Assembly: GCA_023846275.1 (NCBI GenBank)
Contig: CM043865.1
Span: forward strand, 31,200,412-31,264,411
Reading direction: 5' to 3'
Length of the DNA: 64,000 bases
Source of the DNA: Vanilla planifolia
Lineage: Eukaryota; Streptophyta; Magnoliopsida; Asparagales; Orchidaceae
Part shown: in pieces, positions 35,777 to 47,565 of the stretch
Layout of the letters: each line of letters starts with the position of its first letter
Numbering within the stretch: position 1 is the stretch's first letter
Notes under the pieces: model-generated
What the model was told of the DNA's origin: nothing
The model's database searches: none
What the model saw: only the letters and a program-made list of their open reading frames with translations
Translations under genes and position numbers: made by a program

Positions 35777-38477
35777 TTAGTCTGCGAACTTATTCAGCCG
35801 ATGGATGGTACTCTTTGCAAGTCTGTTGCCAGGGTCAAGTTTCAGAACCGTCCTCAAATCTTCAGCTCCAAGCCTATACTTTTCAGAACTCTCATACAGA
35901 AGTGCACGTTGCAATAGGACGGACACATTGGTGCTATCATATTCTAAGATCTGTAAAACAAAAAAATCTCTTAAATGTTATATAGAACGAGGGAATGCTA
36001 AATTGAAATAACATAGTTTATTTCCAGCAAAAGCAAGGACGTTTAGTTCAGATTTCCACTTAGCTGCTAACTCATGATGATTTTAATTCATCTTGATTTT
36101 TATTTTGCTAATAAATCAAGGTTAAATGGGGTTTGGTTCAAGTAGAGATCATGGAACTGCATCTTTCATGCTGATGAACCATCAACCCTTGCCTCACTGA
36201 ATGGAACCACCCAGGGAGGGGTATTCCCATAAGAGATTGTTTGGCTATTCACTTTGAATAACTTTAGTTACCCTGACCTACTCCAATGTTGTTAATAATG
36301 CAATCTCAAGCCGATCTATCTTGGCTTGAGGATGTTTGATGTGATTCAATTATATCAAACCATTTGATAATTTGATTGCAAGAGTTTGAACTGATGCTGA
36401 TTTGAGTTATTAAATCTGACTCATTGGTTACTGGTTCAAACTTGATTTAAATAAAAAAAAATCCAAATTATTATTAATTTTTAATTTTTTAATCAAATTC
36501 TTATTCATACTTAAACATACAAATTCATTAAAATCAAATGAGTTAATATGTGACACTATGCTCTCATAAATGCAATCATTTATACATACATACATACATA
36601 TATATATATATGTGTATATATATATATGCGTATATATGTATATGTATGTATATATTTAAGTATATATGTATGTATATATATGTATATATATGTATATACA
36701 CATACATCAAGAATGAATGTAAATATGTTATACATGTATGTATACATAAATATATCTACACATGCATACACAAATATACACCTACACAAAACACACACAT
36801 GTATATACATATGAAAGCATGCATACACACACATGATTTGATTTTAAGTTGTTTTGAGTTGAAATGATAATAGCTCACAAATGGTATGCTATATGCTATA
36901 ATCCAAATTTTTAGCACATAGTTTAGGCCAATTACCTCAATTTGAGTTAAAATTTGACCTAAGCTTCTAAACATCTTTTATCTTCAAACAAAATCCTCAT
37001 CATTATGCCCAATTGCAAATGATGCAATAGAATGGAGAATTCACAAACATAGAAGAATTTATAAGCCTGAGCATAGGCTAATTGCGATTTCATTACTGAA
37101 AAGTACCTAAAATGGGATTAAAAATAGAAACATTTGCATTCATACCTTTGTGCAATCAGCAATGGCTTTCTTGTATTCACCGACTTCTTTATAGCATGAA
37201 GCTCTGCAAGTCAGAACCTCGTTGGAAGAAGAATCGTCGCCCAATTTCTCTAAAAGCATAACTGTCCAAGAGAGCCATTTTATTGCATCGGCAAACTGTC
37301 CCTGTTTATAGCTATCCAAACCTTTAGTCTTGGCTAACATTACAGTGACTCCAGCAGGAGGAGGGGGGAGTCCTTCAAGTTCAGTTGTCGTGCCACCAGT
37401 TTCATGTCCTCCAAATTCTGCACCCACATCCCAATCATTCATCTCGGGGATGGGTTGATCTCCTGATGAAGTCCCAGCAGCATTGGTTGACGAAGTCGAA
37501 GAGGGGAACAACATGTCTAAAGGATCAACTCCCACACCACCCTGTGTTGGCTTCTGTTGTGGCCGAAGAGAAGACACTGGAATACCAAAATCATTCATTT
37601 TTACACTCTGGAATCCCCCAAAGTACTCATTATTGTTGCTACTCTGTTGTGGCTTTTGAATCGAGGGGGAATTTTGGAAAGCTCCAAAAGGATCGTCACT
37701 GCTTCCTTTGTTGTTAATGGAGGATTTTCCTGCCGATATCGACACATTGGAGGAGGATGGCTTTGATACAGAACCCATCAAGGAACCAAACGGATCTTCT
37801 GATTTAGGGTTCAACGTTGTACCGCCCATAGATTTCATTGACGCAACTGAAGCAGTACCAGCAGTCTTACCGATAGAGTGGTTAAAGGAGGAAAAGCTCC
37901 CTGTAGCATCAATACTAGGGTTACTTGCCGAGGAGGTTGACTTGCTGGTTTTGGGAAGCGAATCCGAGAGGCCGGTCATTGAAAAGGAGTTATTTGGCGG
38001 GGTGGACTTTAGAGGAATGTTTTGGGAGGGCCGGCCATGCCTGATGGCTGATCCGACGAGATCGCTGAAGAGGTTGGGGTTGTTGCTAGGGATGCCGAGA
38101 TGGGACGAAGCAGCGGGGGCGGGGGCGGGGACGGTGGAGGACCAGCTACGGCCAAAGATGTCGCCAATCATGGATGGAGGTGGATTGGGTAGGCCGGATC
38201 CGGCAGAAGATGCGGATTGGTGTGTCCAAGACGGCTTCGTCGCTGGCGACGTACTCCAAGATGAGGCAGCAGATGAAGGTGCGGTGGATCTTGAGGAGGA
38301 AGAAAAGCGTGGATTGGAGGACGCAGCGTTTGAGTTAAGCTTTTGGTCTTTCAGGGGCCGAGCTGATGAGGAGCTGCGGGATTCGATGCCGAAGTCGAAC
38401 TGGTAGGAGTCGAAGGAGACGGGGGTGGAGGAAGCGGAGGGGTTGCGCTGAGAGCCGGATCCGGAGAAAGAATTCAT
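35777..38477 (-). CDS. TPR-domain protein with disordered DPF-motif N-terminus
   Basis: Two exons, 38477-37146 and 35950-35777, joined in phase 0 across a 1,195 bp GT-AG intron (CAAAG|GTATG ... TTTTACAG|ATCTT); 501 residues. The first ATG with family-like sequence is at 38477 (MNSFSGSGSQRNPS); a 33-residue upstream extension looks like 5' UTR. Residues 1-370 are Ser/Pro/Asn-rich and probably unstructured, with DPF at 228-230 and 262-264, related YFGGF, NDFG and DPLDMLF (284-324), and FSDL at 137. Residues 372-501 form a TPR-like domain (GLDSYKQGQFADAIKWLSW, ASCYKEVGEYKKAIADCTK, then LQRALLYESSEKYRLGAEDL and VLKLDPGN from exon 2). Plants have a conserved family of this layout whose function I cannot name. 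DPF motifs suggest contact with adaptor appendage domains; this is inference. Confidence 0.88.
35951..37145 (-). other. Intron of the TPR gene, with a TATA/TACA simple repeat
   Basis: Splits the TPR domain between ADCTK and ILEYD. It contains about 240 bp (36586-36832) of TATG, TATA, TACA and CACA words. The apparent peptides over it on both strands are tyrosine/isoleucine-rich repeat artefacts. Confidence 0.85.
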
Positions 38478-38650
38478 GGCGACGGCGAGATCTGAATCAC
38501 CGTCAACACTTGGGGAGCAATCGGATTGGAGAAGACGACACGAAAGGAGCTGGAAGCCGAGGAGTACAAATGACACCGGGAGAACCGGCGAAGGTTTTCG
38601 CCTCGCTTCGTGATGGTAAATTTTTTAAGGACTATAATGATTATTACGTT
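38478..38650 (-). promoter_or_regulatory. 5' leader and proximal promoter of the TPR gene
   Basis: A GC-richer stretch upstream of the TPR start codon that drops into AT-rich DNA near 38620. It is open in frame with the gene up to 38576 but has no family resemblance. No clear TATA box was identified. Confidence 0.4.
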
Positions 38651-41519
38651 TTAACGACTATTTTTTCATGCTAAATTAATTTTGAATGATTTTGTGAATA
38701 AGAATATTAAGAAATATATTATTATGACATATATAATAATATCATTTAGGAAATTTTAGAATTTGATTTAATTATTTTTTTTTGACAATTTTATTAAACG
38801 TGATACTTTTGTTTCTCAATATTAATATTTATAAATCACAAATTTTGAACATTTAGATGTTCTATCAATATATAATAATGGGTAACAATGATAGTTTTGT
38901 TATGCATGTTTTCTAATTGAAATACTTAACATGAAATTACTTCATAAGATGCAACTATTGATGCCACAAAACTAGATTTACTACTCTTAAGTTGATGCAT
39001 TGTGTTCTTGTATGGTATAACATTCCACCTAAGATCTATATTAGTAGGTAATATTTCTTAAAGTCATTTCAAAAATTCATTAAAGAGGATTACATCCAAT
39101 GAATTATCTTGAAGAGTATTGAAAAAATGACATAACTCTGATCATTGATTAGAAGAAATTATCCAAGAGTATACATAATGTTTCAAAGAAAAGTAAAACT
39201 CTGTGGATTCTATTAAATGAATTATAAACATTGATATAAAGTGTATTGAAGTGCTATAGCATCTAATTGTAATTGAACTCATCTTCTTTCTTATTCAAAT
39301 TATGGCTCATCAGTATCTTTGTTATGATCATCAATAAAAATAATTAGATTTGAAAAGTTAAATTAGTAAAATACTCCCTTGGAAAGACAAATACCAACTT
39401 AAGAAAGGTGGAGAAAAAAAACTCCTCAAGAAGTATGATTGTCACAACATTTGCTATGTTATCCTTAATGAGTTTGATGATTTAACTATTGTGATTATTT
39501 TGAAAATAAAATCCATGTCTAAGACAAATATTAGAAGCTTCTCCTTTTTAGAAAAGTTTAAAGAGGATTAAAAAGATAAAGGTGATGATTGTTGGGATTC
39601 TAAATAGGCCCTTAAGATAATTTAATAGGTAGACAATGGTTAATATTTGAAAGTGATATTTAAATCCAACACTCAATTCTCGCTTGAATAAATAAAAGAA
39701 AGGAAAAAATTACATACTGTTTAAATTTAGATTAATTCTAGATTAGAAGAATTTATTTTCTAAAAGCCTCATAAAAAGGTTAATCAAATTACATCACTCT
39801 ATCCTACATAATGTTTATAAAAATAGATAAAAAAGAATTCAAATATCAAGTTTAAAAATAACACAAGTTAAAATTTGCTATAACTTGAGCATACATAAAT
39901 ATATATATATATCTGTGTGTGTGTGTGTGTGTGTGCACACATAATCTTATTTATATGTAAGTCAAAAATACATTTTGTTACTCATTCCATTAAAAAAAAT
40001 AGGTGGGGTTATCAAGGAGAAAAAATCTATAGTATTTGAGTTTTGTGAAATTGAAGATTAAAATATAAAAATAATAGTTGTTCAAGAATATTGATAAGAG
40101 TTTTATTAATACATGTTAGCATTTAAGAAAAATCATAAAAGGATTCTTTGAGCCAAAAATATCATTGCATTCTTTATCTTGATAAGGCGCAAAAATTGAG
40201 TGAGCGAAGGATAACATTTAAAAAGTTTAAAAGAGATTATTTGTATATTATTAGTTTTGACTTTTTTTAAACCTTTAACAGTCTTTATGATATAATTGAA
40301 TGTCTTGGGTTATGTTATTAGACTTGTCTTAATGCAAGTAGGAAAGTCCTTCACATATAAAGATGAATTTTTACAAAGAATAAAAAAGAATTATTAAATT
40401 ATGATAAAGAGTTATTTGTATTACATGAGATGATTAGAAAATGGAGGCATAGTGTTTCAAGAAAAAAAAAGATGATATTACACAAATCATCAATATTTGT
40501 AATATTTGCACACTCAAATTGAAGCTAAAAGTCAACAAATGAAATGGATTGTTTATAGTAGTTCAATCATATTATCAATACAATAACTGACTCTAAATTA
40601 AAGCGATCACACAATGTGGTAAGCTTCAAAAGGGTTCACTCAAAAATAAAGGAAGAAAACTATGAACCCATTAAGCATGAAACTAAACTTAACAAAGAAA
40701 AAAATGCAACAAAAGAAAAATAAAATTATTTTTTTTATTTTTTAAAAGAGCCTCTTGAAGATAAAGTGTGTAGGAGTTGATAAAGAGAGTTTGGAGATGG
40801 TGTGGAGAAGGAATTGGTGGTCAGAAGTAGGATAATGAGATGGTACCAACACGACCCACTACAAATTATGAAAGTCTAGCCCATGCAACCATGATGGATA
40901 CAAGGAGGCATCACACCAATACTGAATCTAGTAAGAGACATGTTGAATGAATACATCAAGGTAAACATTCATTTTCATGGATAAAACACACTGAAACCTC
41001 ATTAGAACTCCATTGCCAAGAATCTTTCTTACATGACATAACAACTTATACATGGATTAAGGTGGAAGAAAAGGTAAAAATGGCATAAGAAAATATTTGG
41101 AATGCTGGCGATGATTTGGTGCAACCATCAACATAGTTTGCTAATCTTCTAAGGTAATTAACTTAAACCCTCCAAGTAGAACATGTTCACTTATCCAACT
41201 ATTTATAGAGAGAAACCATTTATCTTTTCATTGGCCAAATAGGTTTACATGGTCTAAGAATTGTTTAGGATGATTCAGGTGAAATCTTAGATCTCTCAAA
41301 AAACAATCATGATTTAGGTGAAACCTTAGGCTTATAAAAAAATCCAAAAAGTTGTGATTCCAATTGGGATGAGCTATAATAGGTAAAATATATATCTAGA
41401 TTTCACACAAAATTAATATAATGCTTATCTAGATTTTGATTTTTCATAATCAACATGATTCTATTTATCATGAAACAACCAATAGTATGACACTTGTACA
41501 TGTACACAATTACAACTAT
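38651..41519. other. AT-rich spacer, no recognised gene
   Basis: No domain or long open frame found. A (TA)n(GT)n microsatellite is at 39896-39940. The composition suggests old transposon decay, but I could not name a family. Confidence 0.55.
39896..39940 (+). repeat. (TA)n(TG)n microsatellite
   Basis: AATATATATATATATCT followed by an uninterrupted TG run ending GTGCACAC. Confidence 0.9.
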
Positions 41520-42345
41520 ATTAATCTATTTACAAGACATCTTGCTCTAAGCCATTGATAATAAACCTTACATCAGAGTTACAATAACAAGATGAAATCG
41601 AGAGAATAACAAAGAACTAAAAGAGTGAAAGGGAAAAATTTCATTGTCAAATATTTGAAATGTCATGCTTTACCCATCTTTCTCAATTTTATAAATGTTA
41701 AGCTACAATATTTTATTAAAAAATATTTATTCTTTATTTTCATATATTTCATACATTTTGACTTCAAATTCACCATTGCAAATCTGAGTGCAAATGCCTT
41801 GTTGCATGGGTGCAAACTGACTATGCACCTACCATGTATGCATTTTGCTTATGGTCGTAGGTGTATCCACTGCACGTGATCCTTGTGAGATGTTAAATGT
41901 ATGCACCATGCACGTTAACAGATGTATAGTAAGTGTACCTTTCATAACACATGCTGTGTGTATGACAATGGGTTCTAGTTTAGGTTGTTGTTTAGCACGT
42001 GTTATGCTATTTTACACTTTTGGCATTTCTTAAGCATAGTTTTGCATGCTATACTATGTTGTCTTAATTGATGTTATGCACATTGTCCTACATGTTGTAT
42101 GTGCTATGTCTGGCACTCTGTCCCTTGCATTATCAACATGTTGGGTGACCTGTGCACTATCTCATGTGAGTCTACATGTCATGTTGTGCATCTTAAATGC
42201 TATTGTACTCGCATTGTAACACATGCAATGCCACTTCATGGGTAGTTACACATGCACTAATGTCACATGTGTGTCACTTGACACACTTTTGCTAAATTAT
42301 CTCCATTGAATCATGCTTAAACATGGATTATTAGATAATTAAATT
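41520..42345 (-). repeat. Diverged direct repeat, copy A (possible LTR)
   Basis: Aligns by eye with 46760-47565 in the same orientation: TTTTATAAATGTT, a CAATATTTTAT block, TTTCATACATTTTGACTTCAAATT, a stretch rich in TGCAT/TGCAC words, AAGTGTACCT, and the end TTTTGCTAAAT ... GGATTATTAGATAATTAAATT. The two copies lie about 5.2 kb apart. They could be the LTRs of a minus-strand element, because an altered primer-binding-site-like TGATAATGAA lies beside copy B, or two dispersed copies. The open stretch 41625-41879 inside is not a gene. Confidence 0.55.
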
Positions 42346-43790
42346 AATCTTTAATATATCTCTTAATTATAGGTCTTTTTAATTCTATAATTAAGCATGT
42401 ATTTTTTATAACAATAATAATAGAGATTTTTTCATCTCTTTTAATCTTAATATCATGTAAGTAATTAGTATTCAACTCATTTAAAAGTTTACATAAGTTT
42501 AAATAATTTTTATGCTCTTCTTTTAAATTAAAATATTTAAAGACTAAGCTTTTATAGTTTGTGTAAACATTAATATATATTTCTTTATAATCAACCATAG
42601 AAGAAGATGACGAAGAGGAGGAAGAAGAATATACCTCATCTTCTGATGTTGTAACCAAAATATTATCCTTTCTTATATGACAAATTAAGATCTTCTTCTT
42701 ATCTTTGTCACTAGAGAAAAAACTATTTCAATCATCCTAAGATATTTTCATAACTTTCTTCTTCTTCTTCTATCTCTTAAATTTCTCTATTCTTGCCTTA
42801 TAGTTATGACAATTTGGTCTTGTATGCCTAGGTAATTTACATTCACAACAAATTATTTCTTTGCGTGAAGCAAACTTTTTTTTGTTTTTTATTATTACCA
42901 AATTGTTTACTAGTATTTATTTTATTATATAATTTAGATAAACCTTTTGAGATAAGAGCTACCTTATTTGAGATTGAGAAATCTGGCTCTATAGAAGAAT
43001 CAGCTATAAAGGTAATTATTTCTTTTTTTTCTTTTTTTAGCCACAAGTTCATCCTTTCTTCTTTCAAGCTTAATTTTATTTGTTAAAAGTTCACCTAAAA
43101 ACTCATATAGTGACATAATTGAAATATATTTTGTTGCTTTCAATGTTATCACAAATGGATTATATTATTAAAGAACAACTCAAAGAATCTTTCTCACATA
43201 TTCATTAGAAGAAAACTTATTACCAAGGTTAGATAAATCATTAATAATATTTATAAATCTTATAAATATATCTTTAATACTCTCATTTGTATTCATCTAG
43301 AATAATTTGTTACTTATGAATAAACATGTTGATTTTAGTCTCATTAACTTGAGAAGTACCATCAAAGATTATTTCAAGTTTACACCAAATCTTATTTTCT
43401 ATTTTTATGTTCATGATGAGATTATATTTAGAGACATCCAAATCACAATATAAAATATTCATAGCTTGAGAACTAAGTTGAACTATATGTTTCTGCTCTG
43501 GAGTGAGTTCATCTAATGATTTTCTTATTTTTTTCTCCACCAATAATCTTAGTTAAAAACCCATATGTATTTTCAACAATATCCTAAATTTCAAGTTAAC
43601 AAATTCTAAAAATAAATGCATATGATATTTCCAATAAAGATAAAATCACCTTTAAACAAATGTGGACAATGTGGTGAAGCTCCCTCGAATAAGATCTCAT
43701 TATCCTCAACATAAGAAAGAGCTATGAGAATCTTGTCTCAAAAATATCTTTCTTTTGATAAAAACCTCACTCTGATATAACTTATTATAA
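42330..43790 (-). pseudogene. Copia gag relic (SIRE/Maximus-like), minus strand
   Basis: The minus strand reads as a broken copia gag. The N-terminal part at 43543-43310 has AMNILYCDLD, IWCKLEIIFDGTSQVNETKI and NMFIHK. An FIRFINIINDLSNLG-like block lies near 43280. Lower coordinates follow with a KLERRKDELVAKKRKKE-like block, then a complete CX2CX4HX4C knuckle (CCECKLPRHTRPNC, 42850-42809), an acidic/Ser-rich segment (EDEVYSSSSSSSSSS, near 42640-42600) and a coiled tail to 42344. That order fits the SIRE/Maximus gag. Frames shift several times. Pol is not seen further downstream. Confidence 0.68.
43758..43785 (-). other. Primer-binding site of the minus-strand copia relic
   Basis: Minus-strand TTATATCAGAGTGAGGTT differs by a few bases from TGGTATCAGAGC..., the initiator-tRNA-Met complement used by plant copia elements. 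It lies just upstream of the gag relic, and an LTR-like stretch lies above it. This fixes the direction of the element. Confidence 0.6.
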
Positions 43791-44760
43791 ATTATGCAAG
43801 ATAAAATGTATAAGAAGGGGTGAATTGTGCATTTAAAAAAATTTTGATTTTTGAAAATTAGAAACAAAATTTTATGCTTATAAATAAAATTTATTTTTAT
43901 TAAAAAATTATCAACGAAATTAGATTGTACAAAAAAAAAGAGAAATGCACAAGTATTTTTTAGGTAGTTTGGCAAAAACCCATGCTTACATCTACATCGA
44001 TCACTAATCAAACTTTCATTAACCATTCACTTTTGTTAAAGCTAATAGGGATAAACCAAATACAAACTGATTCTTCTATGAGACAACAAAATACACAAAA
44101 ATTGGCTAGATGAAAAAATCGAAACCTTTACAAAATTTTTGAATAAAAAATTATTTACACCTTTCAATCTTTAAAATAAGAGTGGTATAAATAATTAATG
44201 ATGTAGATGTTATCAAGATGAAGTGAAAATTATTGTAGATAAAAGTAGAATAAATAATTGAAAAAACTTACAGCTCCTATAAGCACGTAGAAATTCATTG
44301 CTCTTGATTTTGAACTTCACTTGGGCACTTATAGAATTTTTCAAGTTGATTCAATTAAAATTAAATATTGATAAATAAACTCTATTTATAATTGAAATAA
44401 AAAAACTTCTAAAATAACATTTCCAACAACTAGAATAAGCTTTACATAAAGTTGGCCACTACATGTGATGTGAGATAAAGAAAAATGTAGCGGCCATCTG
44501 ATTCTAAGTAGATAGAACAAGAACTATCAAATTAGAATCACCAAAAAATGATCCATATCTAATTGTAGTGAGATAAGATCTAAAATGATAGATTCAAAAG
44601 CTAGATGGATGGTGATGATGATCAGTTTACTATTCACAAAGACATGTGTGATCTAGACAGTTTGACCATGAAAATGTGGGACCAGTTAGTGTAGATTAAC
44701 TCCAGTTTTGAACAAAAATAGAAGCGTGTTTTTTAGTCCAATAATGCAAAATAACACAAG
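43786..44760 (-). repeat. Probable 5' LTR of the minus-strand copia relic
   Basis: It lies immediately outside the primer-binding site. The minus strand reads GCATGGGTTTTTGCC AAACT, ACCTAAAAAATACTTGTGCA near 44000-43940, the LTR 3' portion common in this copia group. The outer end was not determined and the partner LTR was not found. Confidence 0.42.
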
Positions 44761-46759
44761 TAATTTACATTTATATTACTTCTACTATATGCAAAAGACA
44801 ACATAATGGGGTTGGCTATCTCCTCATGGCCTTAGATTATCATTATCTAAAGCCACCTACACAGAATATTAAACTAGATCAAACCTGACATGAACATTAT
44901 ACTTAACATTAAAATTTCTGACTCAACTTGTTATGCTTAAGTCAGGTACAGGAGCCATGCCTTGATCTAATTAACATAAGTCATTGTAGGAATCGTGCCT
45001 TATACCAATTCTCGAGCCTGACTCATCTCGGTTTCAGTTGGGCTCTTGGCCAGTGACTCTTCAAGGCTAGTGCTCAGCGCTAAAGTCCACTTGATCCAAG
45101 CCCTTTGGGCTTGGTGGAGGGGTTGGGTACTTAGGCCAATTTTTTTTAATTTTATTATATATATTTTTATTTGAAAAATTATAAGATTATAAAAATTATA
45201 AATTTTAAAATTTTAAATGACTTAATTTTTAAAAATCCAAATGCAACTTAATGCCAACTTAAATATGAATGAATATGATAATCGTATGTTTCATAATTTC
45301 AAAGAAAATAAAGTTTTAATATCTAAACATAGATATTTAGAAATATAGTATTTATGGATTAGCTACTCTACAATGATTGTGATCCTTGACTCTTAAATTA
45401 TCAAGTTGAGTCATCAATCTTCATTCACTACATATGCTAAGATCCTTGCTCTAGTAAACACAAAATGTTACAAAACTATTTGAGATTTAATTAAAACAAT
45501 ACTAAGCTTAATAAATCGTTAATAATCATTTACCTTGATTTTATGATCAGTGCAAGTATTATTAAATTTTAACTTGTATTATTTTTCAACTCTTATCTCT
45601 GAGATTTTATAAATCCACCTTAAAGAAGGATCTCAATGTGTCTATAGATTTATCATTTTTATAAGAGATTATGATATTAGATTTTTTTTCATTTTTAGTG
45701 CCAGGAGTAGCACAAATAAGTTATTTCTTTACTTGAATATGAATAGTGAAACTTTTTTTGTGTTTCATAAGATGTCTGATTTGGACTTGTCATAAAAATA
45801 GATTTTCATCAACATGAAGTGTAGTTTAAGTGTCTATTTAATCTTGATTGTAATAAGTACTTTATCTTTCATGTATTTTTTAAACTTATTTGAAAATAAT
45901 TTTGAATGTTTTTTCTAATAATTCTATCATACATTTCTTATTTTTTTTACATCATCATAATACTTTTAAATAAGGAATATTGTTTAGTGGCAATAGAATA
46001 ATAAAGAGTTGCGATGTTCTTTGATAATGTCTGTATCTCATCGATGAGTATTTTTAAACTCATGACTTGTCCATCAAATTCAATGGTATACACTTACATT
46101 ATTTGTCCTCGTTGGCGTATTAAGTCGTCACTTCTTTCACCTTTTCTCCTTATATGTCAGGATAGAAGTTTTTTTAATTAATTTTTTAGTTTGTTCTATG
46201 TCACTTTAATAATTATGCTAGTTCTTTATAAACATTCTACTAAATTAGAGTACGAATTGTCATTTTTAATTTATATATGTTATCTTATTAGTTGGTAAAT
46301 AATTGTATAGAGAAAAAATATTTTTAGTAGCTCCAACTAAATATTTAATTTTTTTTGCATCTACTATACATCATAAATAGGCATGTTAAGTTTAACATCA
46401 ATGAACATTGTTGATTCCTAAGCATCAAACAAGCAAGATTGAGTTGTCATCCTTATCTTCATCTTCAAGTTGATTAATATTAAATCCTAAGTTTCTTCGG
46501 TTAAAAATATTTTATTTGTTTGGTTGATTATGTTACTAGTTTATTGTAAGAGGGGATTGAGAATTTAATACAATCTTAATTAACACTTATATTTGTTGAG
46601 TTAATAGAGTTATATATGCCTCTAAGTTTGATTGTAGAATAGTTGATGTAATCACTTCGATTGATACATCCTCGTTCTTCTGATTCCTTTCCCGGCTTAT
46701 GCTTCAATTCCCTTCTCCTTTGCTCCTATCATTGACTTCTAATCAAAGTGTTCTGATAA
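44761..46759. other. Repeat-derived DNA, unresolved
   Basis: No protein domain could be read. A GC-richer patch at about 44990-45130 (GGGCTTGGTGGAGGGG and surroundings) contrasts with the AT-rich flanks and looks like a fragment of another repeat. It lies between the two direct repeats and may be the interior of their element. Confidence 0.4.
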
Positions 46760-47565
46760 TGAAAATATATGACTTGTATATGAGGTGTCTTGCTTCAAGC
46801 CCTCTACATTAAGTTTTCTTCAAAGGTGTGGTAATGGAGTCAATGCAAAGGTGACAAATAAAGTTAGAAAAATAAAAAGGGAAAAGAGTTTTTGTTAAAA
46901 GTTGAGAATACTTTGATTCGCCCTTTTTTCTCTTTTTTATAAATGTTTGGATACAATATTTTATAACAAAATAATTTTTTTATTTCTTATGTGTTTCACA
47001 CATTTTGACTTCAAATTGGCCAATGTAGAGAATTTATGTAGGTAAGATGCACATTTGTATGCACATGCCATTTTGCAAGCATGCGTAAGGATGATTCAAG
47101 TGCGATGGTATACACATTTTGTTTGTGACAGTAGAACAATTTGTGGATGATGGTAAGGGTACTTGCCATGCACATATGGCTCACTTGTGCGATAAGTGTA
47201 CCTATTACAGCATGTCCTATGCTAATGGTAGTGGGTCTTGTGTTCATGCTGCTATCTTACTCATGTTGCACTAATCCACGTTGCCTAGCATTATCTTAGG
47301 AAATGTCCCACAAGTTACTTCTTGTGTTATTGTTGTGCATTATGTCTAATGCATTATTGTACAGTTGCCTGCACTTTATCCCAAGTATTGTCTTACATGT
47401 AGTTGCTTGCCTTGTCATGCATCTTTTGCATTGTTGCATGCTTTGTCATGTGTTTAGTGTAGTTTTGCTCATGCTAGCACACATATTTGTCATTTGATAA
47501 ACTTTTGTCAAATAGCTCTACTTGCGCTCTTAAATATAGATTATTGGATAATTTAATTGACTTAT
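46760..47565 (-). repeat. Diverged direct repeat, copy B (possible LTR)
   Basis: Partner of 41520-42345. Shared landmarks are TTTATAAATGTTTGG, CAATATTTTATAA, TTTCACACATTTTGACTTCAAATT, the TGCACAT/TGCATGC-rich middle, AAGTGTACCT, and CTTTTGTCAAATAGCTCT followed by AGATTATTGGATAAT. GTGTTCTGATAATGAA at 46749-46764, reversed, is a weak match to a TGGTATCAGA-type primer-binding site. Open stretches at 47011-47247 and 47303-47497 are not genes. Confidence 0.5.

Noticed and set aside
36550..36867. Open stretches on both strands rich in Tyr, Ile and His
   Set aside because: Simple-repeat artefact within the intron of the TPR gene.
37385..38674. Plus-strand open stretches of 110, 232 and 102 codons
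   Set aside because: Antisense shadows of the TPR gene; the minus strand has the family-like protein and proper splice sites.
41625..42033. Possible small secreted Cys/His-rich proteins
   Set aside because: The sequence is a diverged direct repeat; the second copy at 46.8-47.6 kb does not keep the same frame.
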